64,000 bases of DNA from Enterobacter cloacae complex sp. R_G8. GTDB taxonomy: Bacteria > Pseudomonadota > Gammaproteobacteria > Enterobacterales > Enterobacteriaceae. Below are positions 27,965 through 39,452 of this stretch, piece by piece. The first letter of the stretch is position 1. Each line of letters begins with the position of its first letter. Where the stretch lies: the NCBI RefSeq assembly GCF_024599795.1, contig NZ_CP102246.1, forward strand, positions 2,976,001-3,040,000, written 5' to 3'. The notes beneath the pieces are model-generated. The model was not told where the DNA came from, searched no databases, and was given only the letters and a program-made list of their open reading frames with translations. A program made the translations under genes and the position numbers.

Positions 27965-28480
27965 ATGCTGAGATTACTCGAAGATAAAATTGCAACGCCG
28001 CTTGGGCCATTGTGGGTTATCGCGGACGAGCAGTTCCAACTGCGCGCCGTGGAATGGGAAGAGCACAGCAACCGTATGGAAGAGCTGCTCAACATCCATT
28101 ACCGCGCCCAGGGGTTTGAGCGAATCAGCGCCAACAACCCGGGTGGACTGAGCGACAAGCTGGCGGCGTACTTCGAGGGCGATCTCAGCATCATCAATGA
28201 CCTGCCGACCGCCACGGCCGGTACGCCATTCCAGCGCGAAGTCTGGCAGGCGCTACGCGATATTCCGTGTGGCCAGGTCATGCACTACGGTCAGCTCGCA
28301 GAGCAGTTAGGCCGCGCGGGCGCGGCGCGAGCGGTGGGTGCCGCGAACGGTTCTAATCCTGTCAGTATCGTGGTGCCCTGCCATCGTGTGATCGGCCGCA
28401 ACGGCACCATGACCGGCTATGCTGGTGGCGTACAGCGCAAGGAGTGGTTACTGCGTCATGAGGGGTATCTCTTGCTGTAA
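27965..28480 (+). CDS. ogt: O6-alkylguanine-DNA alkyltransferase Ogt
   Basis: The 171-residue protein has the alkyl-acceptor motif [10 protein letters not shown] (Cys about residue 139) and the preceding helix-turn-helix with the arginine finger ([11 protein letters not shown]). It removes methyl groups from O6-methylguanine and O4-methylthymine in a single-use transfer. It follows abgT with 10 bases between, so it is probably in the same transcript, and precedes fnr as in E. coli. Confidence 0.95.
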   Translation: MLRLLEDKIATPLGPLWVIADEQFQLRAVEWEEHSNRMEELLNIHYRAQGFERISANNPGGLSDKLAAYFEGDLSIINDLPTATAGTPFQREVWQALRDIPCGQVMHYGQLAEQLGRAGAARAVGAANGSNPVSIVVPCHRVIGRNGTMTGYAGGVQRKEWLLRHEGYLLL

Positions 28481-28630
28481 TTCCCAGGCTTTTTGTGCTT
28501 AATTTTCTTCCGGTTAGGCTAAAAATCCATAATCAAGCTGTGGAATTTCAAGAAGATGGCAACACGTTGCCGTCTCTTGTCCTTATTGATGGTTTGCCAG
28601 GCTTACGTACTTACCAAAAAGATGTTAAAA

Positions 28631-28644
28631 TTGACCAATATCAA
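28631..28644. promoter_or_regulatory. FNR box in front of fnr
   Basis: TTGACCAATATCAA matches the FNR consensus TTGAT-N4-ATCAA with one mismatch. It lies 20 bases before the fnr start codon, as expected for FNR autoregulation known in E. coli. Confidence 0.85.
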
Positions 28645-28663
28645 TTAAGGCTTGAGCAAACCT

Positions 28664-29416
28664 ATGATCCCGGAAAAGCGAATTATACGACGCATTCAGT
28701 CTGGCGGTTGTGCTATCCATTGCCAGGATTGCAGCATCAGCCAGCTCTGTATCCCGTTTACCCTGAATGAGCATGAACTTGATCAGCTTGATAATATCAT
28801 CGAGCGCAAAAAGCCTATTCAGAAAGGGCAGACGCTGTTTAAAGCCGGAGACGAACTGAAATCGCTCTATGCTATCCGTTCTGGCACCATCAAAAGCTAC
28901 ACCATCACCGAACAGGGTGATGAGCAGATCACCGGCTTCCATCTGGCGGGTGACCTGGTCGGCTTTGACGCCATCGGGACGGGCCATCACCCGAGCTTTG
29001 CTCAGGCGCTGGAAACCTCAATGGTCTGCGAAATCCCGTTTGAAACGCTGGACGATCTGTCAGGTAAAATGCCGAATCTGCGTCAGCAGATGATGCGTCT
29101 GATGAGCGGTGAGATCAAAGGCGATCAGGACATGATCCTGCTGCTGTCCAAAAAGAACGCCGAAGAGCGCCTGGCCGCGTTTATCTACAACCTATCCCGC
29201 CGCTTCGCAGAGCGTGGTTTCTCTCCGCGTGAGTTCCGTCTCACCATGACCCGTGGCGATATTGGTAACTACCTGGGCCTGACCGTGGAAACCATCAGCC
29301 GTCTGCTGGGGCGTTTCCAGAAAAGCGGCATGCTGGCCGTTAAAGGTAAATACATCACCATCGAAAACGGTGAAGCGCTGGCTGTTCTTGCCGGCCATGC
29401 CCGCAACGTGGCATAA
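28664..29416 (+). CDS. fnr: Fumarate and nitrate reduction regulator FNR
   Basis: The 250-residue product is almost the same as E. coli FNR. The iron-sulfur ligands Cys20, Cys23 and Cys29 ([14 protein letters not shown]) and the later one near residue 122 (SMVCEIPF) are present. The helix-turn-helix ([22 protein letters not shown]) is intact. FNR senses oxygen through its [4Fe-4S] cluster and switches genes for anaerobic growth. I chose ATG 28664 (MIPEKR) rather than an in-frame TTG at 28652. An overlapping open frame at 28495-28770 is not a gene. Confidence 0.97.
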   Translation: MIPEKRIIRRIQSGGCAIHCQDCSISQLCIPFTLNEHELDQLDNIIERKKPIQKGQTLFKAGDELKSLYAIRSGTIKSYTITEQGDEQITGFHLAGDLVGFDAIGTGHHPSFAQALETSMVCEIPFETLDDLSGKMPNLRQQMMRLMSGEIKGDQDMILLLSKKNAEERLAAFIYNLSRRFAERGFSPREFRLTMTRGDIGNYLGLTVETISRLLGRFQKSGMLAVKGKYITIENGEALAVLAGHARNVA

Positions 29417-29442
29417 AGCCCACGAATGATTGATGCCAGGCC

Positions 29443-29472
29443 GATAAATTTTTATGATTTATTGGTCTGGCA
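29443..29472 (+). repeat. Direct repeat copy 1 (flanks the small membrane gene)
   Basis: A 30-base element starting GATAAATTTTTATGATTTAT and ending TCTGGCA. It agrees with copy 2 at 29736-29765 in 27 of 30 positions by eye. Confidence 0.8.
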
Positions 29473-29542
29473 GGTAAGCACACCACTTCCCGCCCCTGCG
29501 ACAGACATCCCCCGCTGCTGAAAGGTTCTCGTTGAGGTTAAA

Positions 29543-29737
29543 TTGAGAGAAAGTTTATTTTTCGTTTCAGTTGTTATTGCCTCCGTGACCTTCATTTTCA
29601 TCTGGATCATGCTTGTCGGCCCGATGAAGGGAGAGGAAAAAACCTACGTACAGGACTCGACCACGTTTGCCATCGTGGTGATGGTGCTGCTGCTGATCGC
29701 GTTTATCGCGGTGACCACGACGGTGCTGTTCTTCTGA
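29543..29737 (+). CDS. Small two-helix membrane protein between fnr and uspE
   Basis: The 64-residue product has two membrane helices (about 3-24 and 42-63) joined by a polar loop (GPMKGEEKTYVQDST). It would start at TTG 29543, with a GAGG ribosome site about 7 bases upstream; no in-frame ATG gives both helices. I do not recognise the family. E. coli K-12 has no gene here, fnr and uspE being neighbours. The gene is framed by two copies of a 30-base repeat, and its stop codon overlaps the second. Confidence 0.72.
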   Translation: MRESLFFVSVVIASVTFIFIWIMLVGPMKGEEKTYVQDSTTFAIVVMVLLLIAFIAVTTTVLFF

Positions 29738-29765
29738 TAAATTTTCATGAATTATTGATCTGGCA
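29736..29765 (+). repeat. Direct repeat copy 2 (flanks the small membrane gene)
   Basis: A 30-base element starting GATAAATTTTCATGAATTAT and ending TCTGGCA, the partner of the copy at 29443-29472. It begins at the stop codon of the small membrane gene, and uspE starts 81 bases after its end. Confidence 0.8.
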
Positions 29766-29846
29766 AAACCCCACCTCTGTTTCATTCAGGATATATAGGT
29801 TACTCTTTTAATTACAGACTGTGGTGACAGTAGTAAGGAGACCTGT

Positions 29847-30797
29847 ATGGCAAAGTATCAAAACATGCTGGTAGCTATCGATCCTAATCAGGACGATCAG
29901 CCGGCATTACGACGTGCTGTGTATTTACATCAACGGATTGGTGGCAAAATCAAAGCGTTTTTGCCGATCTATGACTTCTCGTATGAGATGACCACCCTTC
30001 TGTCGCCTGACGAGCGTACCGCTATGCGTCAGGGAGTGATCAGCCAACGTACCGCGTGGATCCGCGAACAGGCCAAGTACTACCTGGAAGCGGGTATTCC
30101 TATCGATATTAAAGTGGTCTGGCATAACCGCCCCTTCGAAGCGATCATCCAGGAGGTGGTCGCCGGTGGGCACGATCTGCTGCTGAAAATGGCGCACCAG
30201 CACGACAAGCTGGAATCGGTGATCTTCACGCCGACAGACTGGCACCTGCTGCGTAAATGCCCGTGTCCGGTCTGGATGGTGAAAGATCAGCCGTGGCCTG
30301 AAGGCGGCAAAGCCGTCGTGGCAGTAAACCTCGCAAGCGAAGAGGATTATCACAATTCGCTGAATGAAAAGCTGGTCAAAGAGACGCTGCTGCTTGCTGA
30401 GCAGGTTAACCACACTGAGGTGCATCTGGTCGGAGCTTACCCGGTTACCCCCATCAATATTGCCATCGAACTGCCAGAATTCGACCCAAGCGTGTACAAC
30501 GACGCTATCCGCGGTCAGCACCTGCTGGCCATGAAAGCGCTGCGCCAGAAGTTCAGCATCGATGAGAACATGACACATGTCGAGAAAGGGTTACCTGAAG
30601 AGGTGATCCCGGATTTAGCAGAACATCTGCAGGCAGGGATTGTGGTGCTGGGCACCATCGGCCGGACCGGTATTTCTGCCGCGTTCCTGGGCAATACCGC
30701 CGAACAGGTGATCGATCATCTGCGCTGCGACCTGCTGGTCATCAAGCCGGATGAGTATCAGACACCGGTTGAGCTGGATGACCCGGAAGACGATTAA
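29847..30797 (+). CDS. uspE: Universal stress protein UspE
   Basis: The 316-residue protein has two tandem Usp domains (about 1-150 and 155-305), matching E. coli UspE (YdaA). The second domain ends in the [24 protein letters not shown] stretch typical of Usp nucleotide-binding loops. UspE affects stress survival, motility and cell aggregation. It has an AAGGAGA ribosome site and ends in a strong terminator. Confidence 0.95.
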   Translation: MAKYQNMLVAIDPNQDDQPALRRAVYLHQRIGGKIKAFLPIYDFSYEMTTLLSPDERTAMRQGVISQRTAWIREQAKYYLEAGIPIDIKVVWHNRPFEAIIQEVVAGGHDLLLKMAHQHDKLESVIFTPTDWHLLRKCPCPVWMVKDQPWPEGGKAVVAVNLASEEDYHNSLNEKLVKETLLLAEQVNHTEVHLVGAYPVTPINIAIELPEFDPSVYNDAIRGQHLLAMKALRQKFSIDENMTHVEKGLPEEVIPDLAEHLQAGIVVLGTIGRTGISAAFLGNTAEQVIDHLRCDLLVIKPDEYQTPVELDDPEDD

Positions 30798-30810
30798 CCC
30801 GTAAGATGAA

Positions 30811-30843
30811 AAAAAACCGTCGGGGAACCGGCGGTTTTTTTTT
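30811..30843 (+). terminator. Rho-independent terminator after uspE
   Basis: ACCGTCGG and CCGGCGGT pair around a short loop (one G-U), with A tract before and nine T after. Confidence 0.93.
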
Positions 30844-30913
30844 GCCGGATGGCGGCGTCGCCTTGCCCGGCCTACGGGTTGGGTAGGCCCGGTAAGCTTG
30901 CGCCACCGGGCTT
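30843..30913. repeat. REP-type palindrome pair (BIME) between uspE and pntB
   Basis: TGCCGGATGGCGGCGTCGCC followed by CCCGGCCTACGGG is a typical enteric REP unit. An inverted partner (GTAGGCCCGGTAAGCTTGCG, then CCACCGGGC) follows directly. Such pairs sit between convergent genes, as here, and can bind gyrase, IHF or stabilise message ends. Confidence 0.82.
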
Positions 30914-30920
30914 TACACCC

Positions 30921-32312
<1,392 letters not shown>

Positions 32313-32319
32313 CTACCCC

Positions 32320-34383
<2,064 letters not shown>

Positions 34384-35328
34384 ATGAAGCTTAAGAACAC
34401 ACTCCTGGCGTCCGCACTTCTTTCCGCGACCGCCCTGTCTGCGAATGCCGCGACAGAGTTAACGCCGGAGCAAGCGGCAGCGTTAAAACCTTTTGACCAG
34501 ACGGTCATTGTGGGTCGTTACAACTCTATTGGCGATGCTGTTACCGCCGCATCAAAAGCCGCTGATAAAAACGGCGCAGCGTCGTTTTACGTGCTTGACC
34601 AGTCCGATCAAGGCAATAGCGGCAACCAGCGCGTGACCATTGCGCTGTACAAAGAGAATGCGCCAAAAGCTGACGCGCCGAAAAACCGCGTGATCAACGG
34701 CGTCGTTGAACTGCCTAAAGATCAGGCGATTGAGCTGGAACCGTATGACACCGTTACCGTTCAGGGCTTCTACCGCAGCCAGCCTGAAGTGAACGATGCC
34801 ATCACCAAAGCCGCGAAACAGAAAGGGGCTTACTCGTTCTACATCGTGCGTCAGGTGGATGCTAACCAGGGTGGCAACCAGCGTATTACCGCGTTCATCT
34901 ATAAAGAAGATGCGAAAAAACGCGTTCTGCAAAGCCCGGATGCCATCCCGGCTGATTCAGAAGCCGGTCGCGCGGCATTAGCGAAAGGCGGCGAAGAAGC
35001 GAAGAAAGTCGAAATTCCAGGCGTAGCAACCTCCGCAGCGCCAAGCGCTGAAGTGGGCCGTTTCTTTGAGACGCAATCCACGAAAGGTGGCCGTTACTCC
35101 GTTACCCTGCCAGACGGCACCAAAGTTGAAGAGCTGAACAACGCCACCGCTGCGCAGATGGTGCCGTTCGACAGCATCAAGTTTACCGGCAACTACGGCA
35201 ACGGTACGGAAGTCTCTTATCAGGTCGCGAAGCGTGCGGCGAAGAAAGGGGCGAAGTTCTACCACATCACCCGCCAATGGCAGGAACGTGGTAACAACAT
35301 GACCATCAGCGCCGATCTGTACAAGTAA
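34384..35328 (+). CDS. ydgH: YdgH periplasmic protein with three DUF1471 repeats
   Basis: The 314-residue product has a signal peptide (KLKNTLLASALLSATALSANA, cut before ATEL). Three DUF1471 (YhcN/BhsA) repeats follow, near residues 35-95, 110-180 and 225-314, each with the alternating TV..G.Y..I.DA pattern and an aromatic Y/F-I/V end. It matches E. coli YdgH. The family is linked to stress and biofilm, with no fixed biochemical role. The ATG at 34384 has an AAGGA ribosome site; the upstream frame to 34354 lacks a signal peptide. Confidence 0.94.
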   Translation: MKLKNTLLASALLSATALSANAATELTPEQAAALKPFDQTVIVGRYNSIGDAVTAASKAADKNGAASFYVLDQSDQGNSGNQRVTIALYKENAPKADAPKNRVINGVVELPKDQAIELEPYDTVTVQGFYRSQPEVNDAITKAAKQKGAYSFYIVRQVDANQGGNQRITAFIYKEDAKKRVLQSPDAIPADSEAGRAALAKGGEEAKKVEIPGVATSAAPSAEVGRFFETQSTKGGRYSVTLPDGTKVEELNNATAAQMVPFDSIKFTGNYGNGTEVSYQVAKRAAKKGAKFYHITRQWQERGNNMTISADLYK

Positions 35329-35342
35329 CAAAACCCTTCCTC

Positions 35343-35369
35343 AAAGGCGGCGTAATGCCGCCTTTTTTT
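35343..35369 (+). terminator. Rho-independent terminator after ydgH
   Basis: AAAGGCGG and CCGCCTTT form an 8-bp stem with a 7-base loop, followed by a run of T. Confidence 0.95.
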
Positions 35370-35513
35370 GTTACTTTTTTTGAATTTCTGCTACACATCA
35401 TTGCATGCGTTCGTGACACTCCGTAAAATCCCGCGCCTTAGTGTGATCCACCATTTTTATGCGCCTGTGCGAAATAATTATTCTGGATTTGGACCTTTCA
35501 TAACAGGAAGCCA

Positions 35514-36896
35514 ATGGAAAAGAAACTTGGCCTGAGTGCTTTAACTGCACTCGTTTTAAGCTCAATGCTGGGTGCGGGGGTATTCAGTTTACCGCAGAAT
35601 ATGGCGGCCGTTGCAAGCCCTGCCGCACTGCTGATTGGTTGGGGGATTACCGGCGTTGGCATTTTGCTGCTGGCCTTCGCCATGCTGCTGCTGACCCGTA
35701 TTCGTCCCGATCTCGATGGCGGTATTTTCACCTACGCGCGGGCCGGTTTTGGGGAACTGATTGGCTTCTGTTCCGCGTGGGGTTACTGGCTGTGTGCGGT
35801 GATCGCTAACGTCTCCTATCTGGTTATTGTCTTCTCGGCGCTCAGTTTCTTTACCGATACGCCAGAGCTGCGTCTCTTTGGTGACGGCAACACCTGGCAG
35901 TCGATTGTCGGTGCGTCGGTGCTGCTATGGGTCGTACACTGGCTCATTTTGCGCGGCGTCCAGACGGCGGCGAGCATTAACCTGGTGGCGACGCTGGCCA
36001 AACTGGTTCCGCTCGGGCTGTTTATCGTGCTGGCGTTTATGGCATTCCGTCTGGATGTGTTTAAACTCGATTTCACCGGCCTCGCGCTGGGCGTCCCCGT
36101 CTGGGAGCAGGTGAAAAACACCATGCTGATCACCCTGTGGGTATTCATTGGTGTTGAAGGTGCGGTGGTGGTCTCTGCCCGCGCGCGCAATAAGCGCGAC
36201 GTGGGGCGCGCCACGCTGCTGGCAGTGCTGGCAGCGCTGGGTGTCTATCTGCTGGTGACGCTGCTCTCGCTGGGTGTGGTAGCTCGCCCGGAACTGGCGG
36301 GAATGCGTAACCCGTCCATGGCCGGATTGATGGTGAAAATGCTCGGTAGCTGGGGCGACGTGGTGATTGCTGCGGGGCTGATTATCTCCGTCTGCGGGGC
36401 TTACCTGAGCTGGACCATCATGGCGGCGGAAGTGCCGTTCCTGGCAGCTACGCACAAAGCGTTCCCGCGTCTGTTTGCCCGTCAGAATAAAAACAGTGCG
36501 CCGTCAGCATCGCTCTGGTTGACGAATATCAGCGTTCAGGTCTGTCTGGTGCTGATCTGGCTCACAGGTTCGGACTATAACACCCTGTTGACCATCGCCT
36601 CGGAGATGATTCTGGTACCCTATTTCTTAGTGGGTGCGTATCTGTTAAAAATCGCCACCCGACCCGCGCATTATGCGGTGGGGATCGGCGCCTGTATTTA
36701 CGGCCTGTGGTTGTTGTATGCTTCCGGGCCTATGCACCTGCTGCTGTCGGTGGTGCTGTATGCACCGGGCCTGCTGGTGTTTATCTATGCCCGACGGACT
36801 CATCAGCTGGAGAACGCACTCAAACGCCGTGAAATGGCCCTCATCGGGCTGTTACTGGTTGCTGCCGTACCGGCAACCTGGATGTTAATGGGATAG
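35514..36896 (+). CDS. arcD: Arginine:ornithine antiporter ArcD (YdgI)
   Basis: The 460-residue APC-superfamily carrier has about twelve helices. The N-terminal SSMLGAGVFSLPQNMA is the substrate-backbone motif of basic amino acid antiporters. It matches E. coli YdgI, given the name ArcD. It swaps arginine for ornithine across the inner membrane. No arginine deiminase genes lie nearby, so it may work with distant ones. It has an AGGAAG ribosome site and is followed by folM in the same direction. Confidence 0.9.
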   Translation: MEKKLGLSALTALVLSSMLGAGVFSLPQNMAAVASPAALLIGWGITGVGILLLAFAMLLLTRIRPDLDGGIFTYARAGFGELIGFCSAWGYWLCAVIANVSYLVIVFSALSFFTDTPELRLFGDGNTWQSIVGASVLLWVVHWLILRGVQTAASINLVATLAKLVPLGLFIVLAFMAFRLDVFKLDFTGLALGVPVWEQVKNTMLITLWVFIGVEGAVVVSARARNKRDVGRATLLAVLAALGVYLLVTLLSLGVVARPELAGMRNPSMAGLMVKMLGSWGDVVIAAGLIISVCGAYLSWTIMAAEVPFLAATHKAFPRLFARQNKNSAPSASLWLTNISVQVCLVLIWLTGSDYNTLLTIASEMILVPYFLVGAYLLKIATRPAHYAVGIGACIYGLWLLYASGPMHLLLSVVLYAPGLLVFIYARRTHQLENALKRREMALIGLLLVAAVPATWMLMG

Positions 36897-36935
36897 CCCT
36901 GCCTTTCCCATTGTTGAACTGAAAAGGAGAATACG

Positions 36936-37658
36936 ATGGGAACTGCGCAGCAACGCCCAATACTGATTACCGGTGGAGGCCGTCGTATCGGCCTCGCCCT
37001 CGCCCATCACTTTCTCAACCTTCGCCATCCGGTTATCGTCAGCTATCGCACGGAATACCCCTCGATAGACGGGCTACGGAAAGCGGGTGCGACCTGCATT
37101 CAGGCAGATTTCTCCACCGACGAGGGCATTCTTGCCTTTGCGGATACGGTCAAGTCGACTACCCATGGTCTGCGGGCCATTATCCATAACGCCAGCGCAT
37201 GGCTTGCTGAAAAACCCGGTACGTCGCTCAGCGAGACACTCGCCTGTATGCTGCAGATCCACGTTAATGCCCCCTACCTGCTTAACCATGCCCTGCAGGA
37301 TCTGCTGCGCGGCCACGGCCATGCCGCGGGTGATATTATTCATTTCACCGATTATGTGGTGGAGCGCGGGAGCGACAAGCATATCGCCTACGCGGCGAGT
37401 AAAGCCGCACTGGATAATATGACGCGCTCCTTTGCCCGCAAGCTGGCACCAGAGGTCAAGGTGAACGCCATCGCCCCGGCGATGATTTTATTCAACGAAG
37501 GCGATGATGCCGAGTATCGTCAGCAGGCGCTGAATAAATCGCTGATGAAAATCGCCCCTGGTGAGAAAGAGGTGATCGACCTAATCGATTATCTGCTCAC
37601 CAGCTGTTACGTCACCGGCAGAACCTTTGCCGTGGATGGCGGCCGACCGCTGCGCTAG
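36936..37658 (+). CDS. folM: Dihydromonapterin reductase FolM
   Basis: The 240-residue SDR protein has the TG-x3-R-x-G nucleotide motif of pteridine reductases (ITGGGRRIG) and the catalytic YAASK. It matches E. coli FolM, which makes tetrahydromonapterin, the cofactor of phenylalanine hydroxylase in some bacteria, and has weak dihydrofolate reductase activity. It has an AAGGAG ribosome site and overlaps the end of convergent ydgC by four bases. Confidence 0.94.
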   Translation: MGTAQQRPILITGGGRRIGLALAHHFLNLRHPVIVSYRTEYPSIDGLRKAGATCIQADFSTDEGILAFADTVKSTTHGLRAIIHNASAWLAEKPGTSLSETLACMLQIHVNAPYLLNHALQDLLRGHGHAAGDIIHFTDYVVERGSDKHIAYAASKAALDNMTRSFARKLAPEVKVNAIAPAMILFNEGDDAEYRQQALNKSLMKIAPGEKEVIDLIDYLLTSCYVTGRTFAVDGGRPLR

Positions 37659-37990
37659 TGGAAGCGGCTCCAGAAGAAAATCAGCACCCAGGCGCTGAGC
37701 CCCCAGCAGACCACCGCCCCGCCCAGCGCCAGGGGAAGCCGCAGAAAGCCCGTGAAATACCACAAGGATAACAGGTAGAGAAAGTAAGGGATGATTGACC
37801 ACATGCCAAACACAATGGTCGTGCGCAGCGCCTCAATGCCGCGTTCCGAGGCAACAACGTAGTGTGCAATGAGCGCAAACGTCGGGAACAGGGGAATCAG
37901 CCCGGCAATGTAGTAGTTTTTGGTTTTCGCCAGTACGCCAATCAGTAACACCACCAGCGCACCCAGCGTGGCTTTAATCACCAGCCCCAT
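37655..37990 (-). CDS. ydgC: GlpM family inner-membrane protein YdgC
   Basis: The 111-residue protein has four membrane helices and matches E. coli YdgC from MGLVIKATLGALVVLLIGVL to the end. It belongs to the GlpM family, linked to alginate production in Pseudomonas, with no defined function in enterics. The ATG at 37990 has a TAGGA ribosome site and fits E. coli; the frame is open to 38011. Confidence 0.93.
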   Translation of the reverse strand: MGLVIKATLGALVVLLIGVLAKTKNYYIAGLIPLFPTFALIAHYVVASERGIEALRTTIVFGMWSIIPYFLYLLSLWYFTGFLRLPLALGGAVVCWGLSAWVLIFFWSRFH

Positions 37991-38056
37991 GCTTTTTCCT
38001 ATAACAATCAAGTAACAATAAGAGCCAGAATAACGGAACTGACGTTAATTATGAAA

Positions 38057-38073
38057 GATTAATGGAAGGTTAA
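38057..38073 (+). promoter_or_regulatory. PhoP-like box upstream of rstA
   Basis: GATTAA-N5-GGTTAA has the hexamer-N5-hexamer form of a PhoP site (consensus (T/G)GTTTA-N5-(T/G)GTTTA). It ends 45 bases before the rstA start. In E. coli and Salmonella rstA is a known PhoP target. Confidence 0.65.
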
Positions 38074-38118
38074 GGTTACGCGGTGTATGTTGGCATTTTT
38101 CGCGATAACAGACGTTGT

Positions 38119-38835
38119 ATGAATAAGATTGTTTATGTTGAAGATGAGCCCGAAGTGGGGCAATTGATCGCCGCTTATCTGGGTAAACATGATATGGACG
38201 TCATTGTTGAGCCTCGCGGCGATCGCGCCGAAGAGGTCGTGGTGCGTGAAAACCCGGATCTGGTGCTGCTGGATATTATGTTGCCCGGCAAAGACGGGAT
38301 GACGCTGTGCCGCGATCTGCGCGCTCAGTGGGATGGCCCTATCGTGCTGCTGACCTCACTGGACAGCGATATGAACCATATCCTGTCGCTGGAGATGGGG
38401 GCTAATGACTACATTCTTAAAACCACGCCGCCTGCCGTTTTGCTTGCCCGTCTGCGCCTGCATTTGCGTCAGCACGCCAGCAGTGAACGCGACGCGCCGG
38501 CGCAGTCCCTGACGCCGCATAAAGCGATGCGGTTTGGCACGTTATCCATCGATCCCATTAACCGTCAGGTCCTGCTTTCCGGTGAGCTTATCGCCCTCTC
38601 CACCGCCGATTTTGACCTGCTCTGGGAGCTGGCCACCCATGCCGGACAGATTATGGACCGTGACGCGCTGCTGAAAAACCTGCGCGGCGTAAGTTACGAT
38701 GGAATGGACCGCAGCGTTGACGTGGCTATTTCGCGACTGCGTAAAAAACTGCAGGACAACGCCACCGAGCCGTACCGCATTAAAACCGTGCGTAACAAGG
38801 GTTATCTGTTCGCCCCGCACGCCTGGGAAACCTGA
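38119..38835 (+). CDS. rstA: Response regulator RstA
   Basis: The 238-residue OmpR-type regulator has a receiver domain with phospho-acceptor Asp52 (LLDIMLPGKDG) and the switch Lys in YILKTTPP, then a winged-helix domain (LSTADFDLLWELATHAG, then DRSVDVAISRLRKKL). It matches E. coli RstA. It is activated by RstB and acts on acid-tolerance, iron and curli genes. ATG 38119 (MNKIVYVEDE) fits E. coli; the longer frame to 38083 does not. Unlike E. coli, its kinase gene does not follow directly. Confidence 0.95.
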   Translation: MNKIVYVEDEPEVGQLIAAYLGKHDMDVIVEPRGDRAEEVVVRENPDLVLLDIMLPGKDGMTLCRDLRAQWDGPIVLLTSLDSDMNHILSLEMGANDYILKTTPPAVLLARLRLHLRQHASSERDAPAQSLTPHKAMRFGTLSIDPINRQVLLSGELIALSTADFDLLWELATHAGQIMDRDALLKNLRGVSYDGMDRSVDVAISRLRKKLQDNATEPYRIKTVRNKGYLFAPHAWET

Positions 38836-38860
38836 TCGTGTTGGCAAAATAGCATAACCT

Positions 38861-38904
38861 GCGCGAAATGAAGGCATGACATGACGATGCCTTTCCTTTC
38901 GCGC
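38861..38904 (+). terminator. Long hairpin after rstA
   Basis: GCGCGAAA plus AAGGCAT on the left pair with ATGCCTT plus TTTCGCGC on the right, around a 9-base loop and one small internal bulge. The stem is strong but no T tract follows, so it may stop, process or stabilise the rstA message rather than be a simple terminator. Confidence 0.5.
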
Positions 38905-39082
38905 ATTAATGTCTCCGTTTGCGCAACAATTAACTTGCTAAGCCAGCGAACTAATCCATAATTACTTTTCCTGCATTCCTTCTTGAGCTCGCACCGGGCC
39001 CGCCACATAAACGTTTTTATCGCGACGCTTTCGCTACCTCTCTCCCATAAAATCTTGAAATGAGGATTTAAGCCTATGACAT

Positions 39083-39343
39083 ATGTATAGCTACCATGAC
39101 GTAGAAGCCATCAAAACCAATCTTGAATGGATTGTGAATCAGGCAACGCTTAACCAAGCCTCCCCTTCGTGTGCCGACCAAAAAGCCCTCTTTGATCTTC
39201 TGGAACTGATTCAGTCTTACGAAATATTGTTGGATTTAATTAACGAATTCGGCAGCGCCGTGATTGATGTGCACATAGCAGAAGGCCTGGCTGTAACAGA
39301 AACGTTTATCGCCAAGGTCAAAAGAAGCACACACGCTATGTAA
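39083..39343 (+). CDS. Hypothetical 86-residue protein between rstA and rstB
   Basis: The product (MYSYHDVEAIKTNLEWIVNQ...) is soluble, acidic and predicted mainly helical by its heptad-like spacing (LFDLLELIQSYEILLDLINEF). I do not recognise it. The ATG at 39083 has no good ribosome site of its own. A four-codon ORF (ATG at 39075, M-T-Y-V-stop) sits under a GAGGA site and overlaps this start, so translation may be coupled. Its base use is more AT-rich than rstA or rstB. It lies on the same strand as both, inside a locus that is rstA-rstB in E. coli. Confidence 0.62.
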   Translation: MYSYHDVEAIKTNLEWIVNQATLNQASPSCADQKALFDLLELIQSYEILLDLINEFGSAVIDVHIAEGLAVTETFIAKVKRSTHAM

Positions 39344-39452
39344 CGTACTTCTGCACAGCCATGATATTACGTTTGTCACCTGCGGCAGACGTGAAAACAC
39401 CGGGCGATTTTTCATGTATATTCTGCATGTATCGTTTTTTCGGTGGGATTTC

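Noticed and set aside
28495..28770. A 91-codon open frame between ogt and fnr
   Set aside because: It overlaps the FNR box and over 100 bases of fnr in another frame, and shows no family features.
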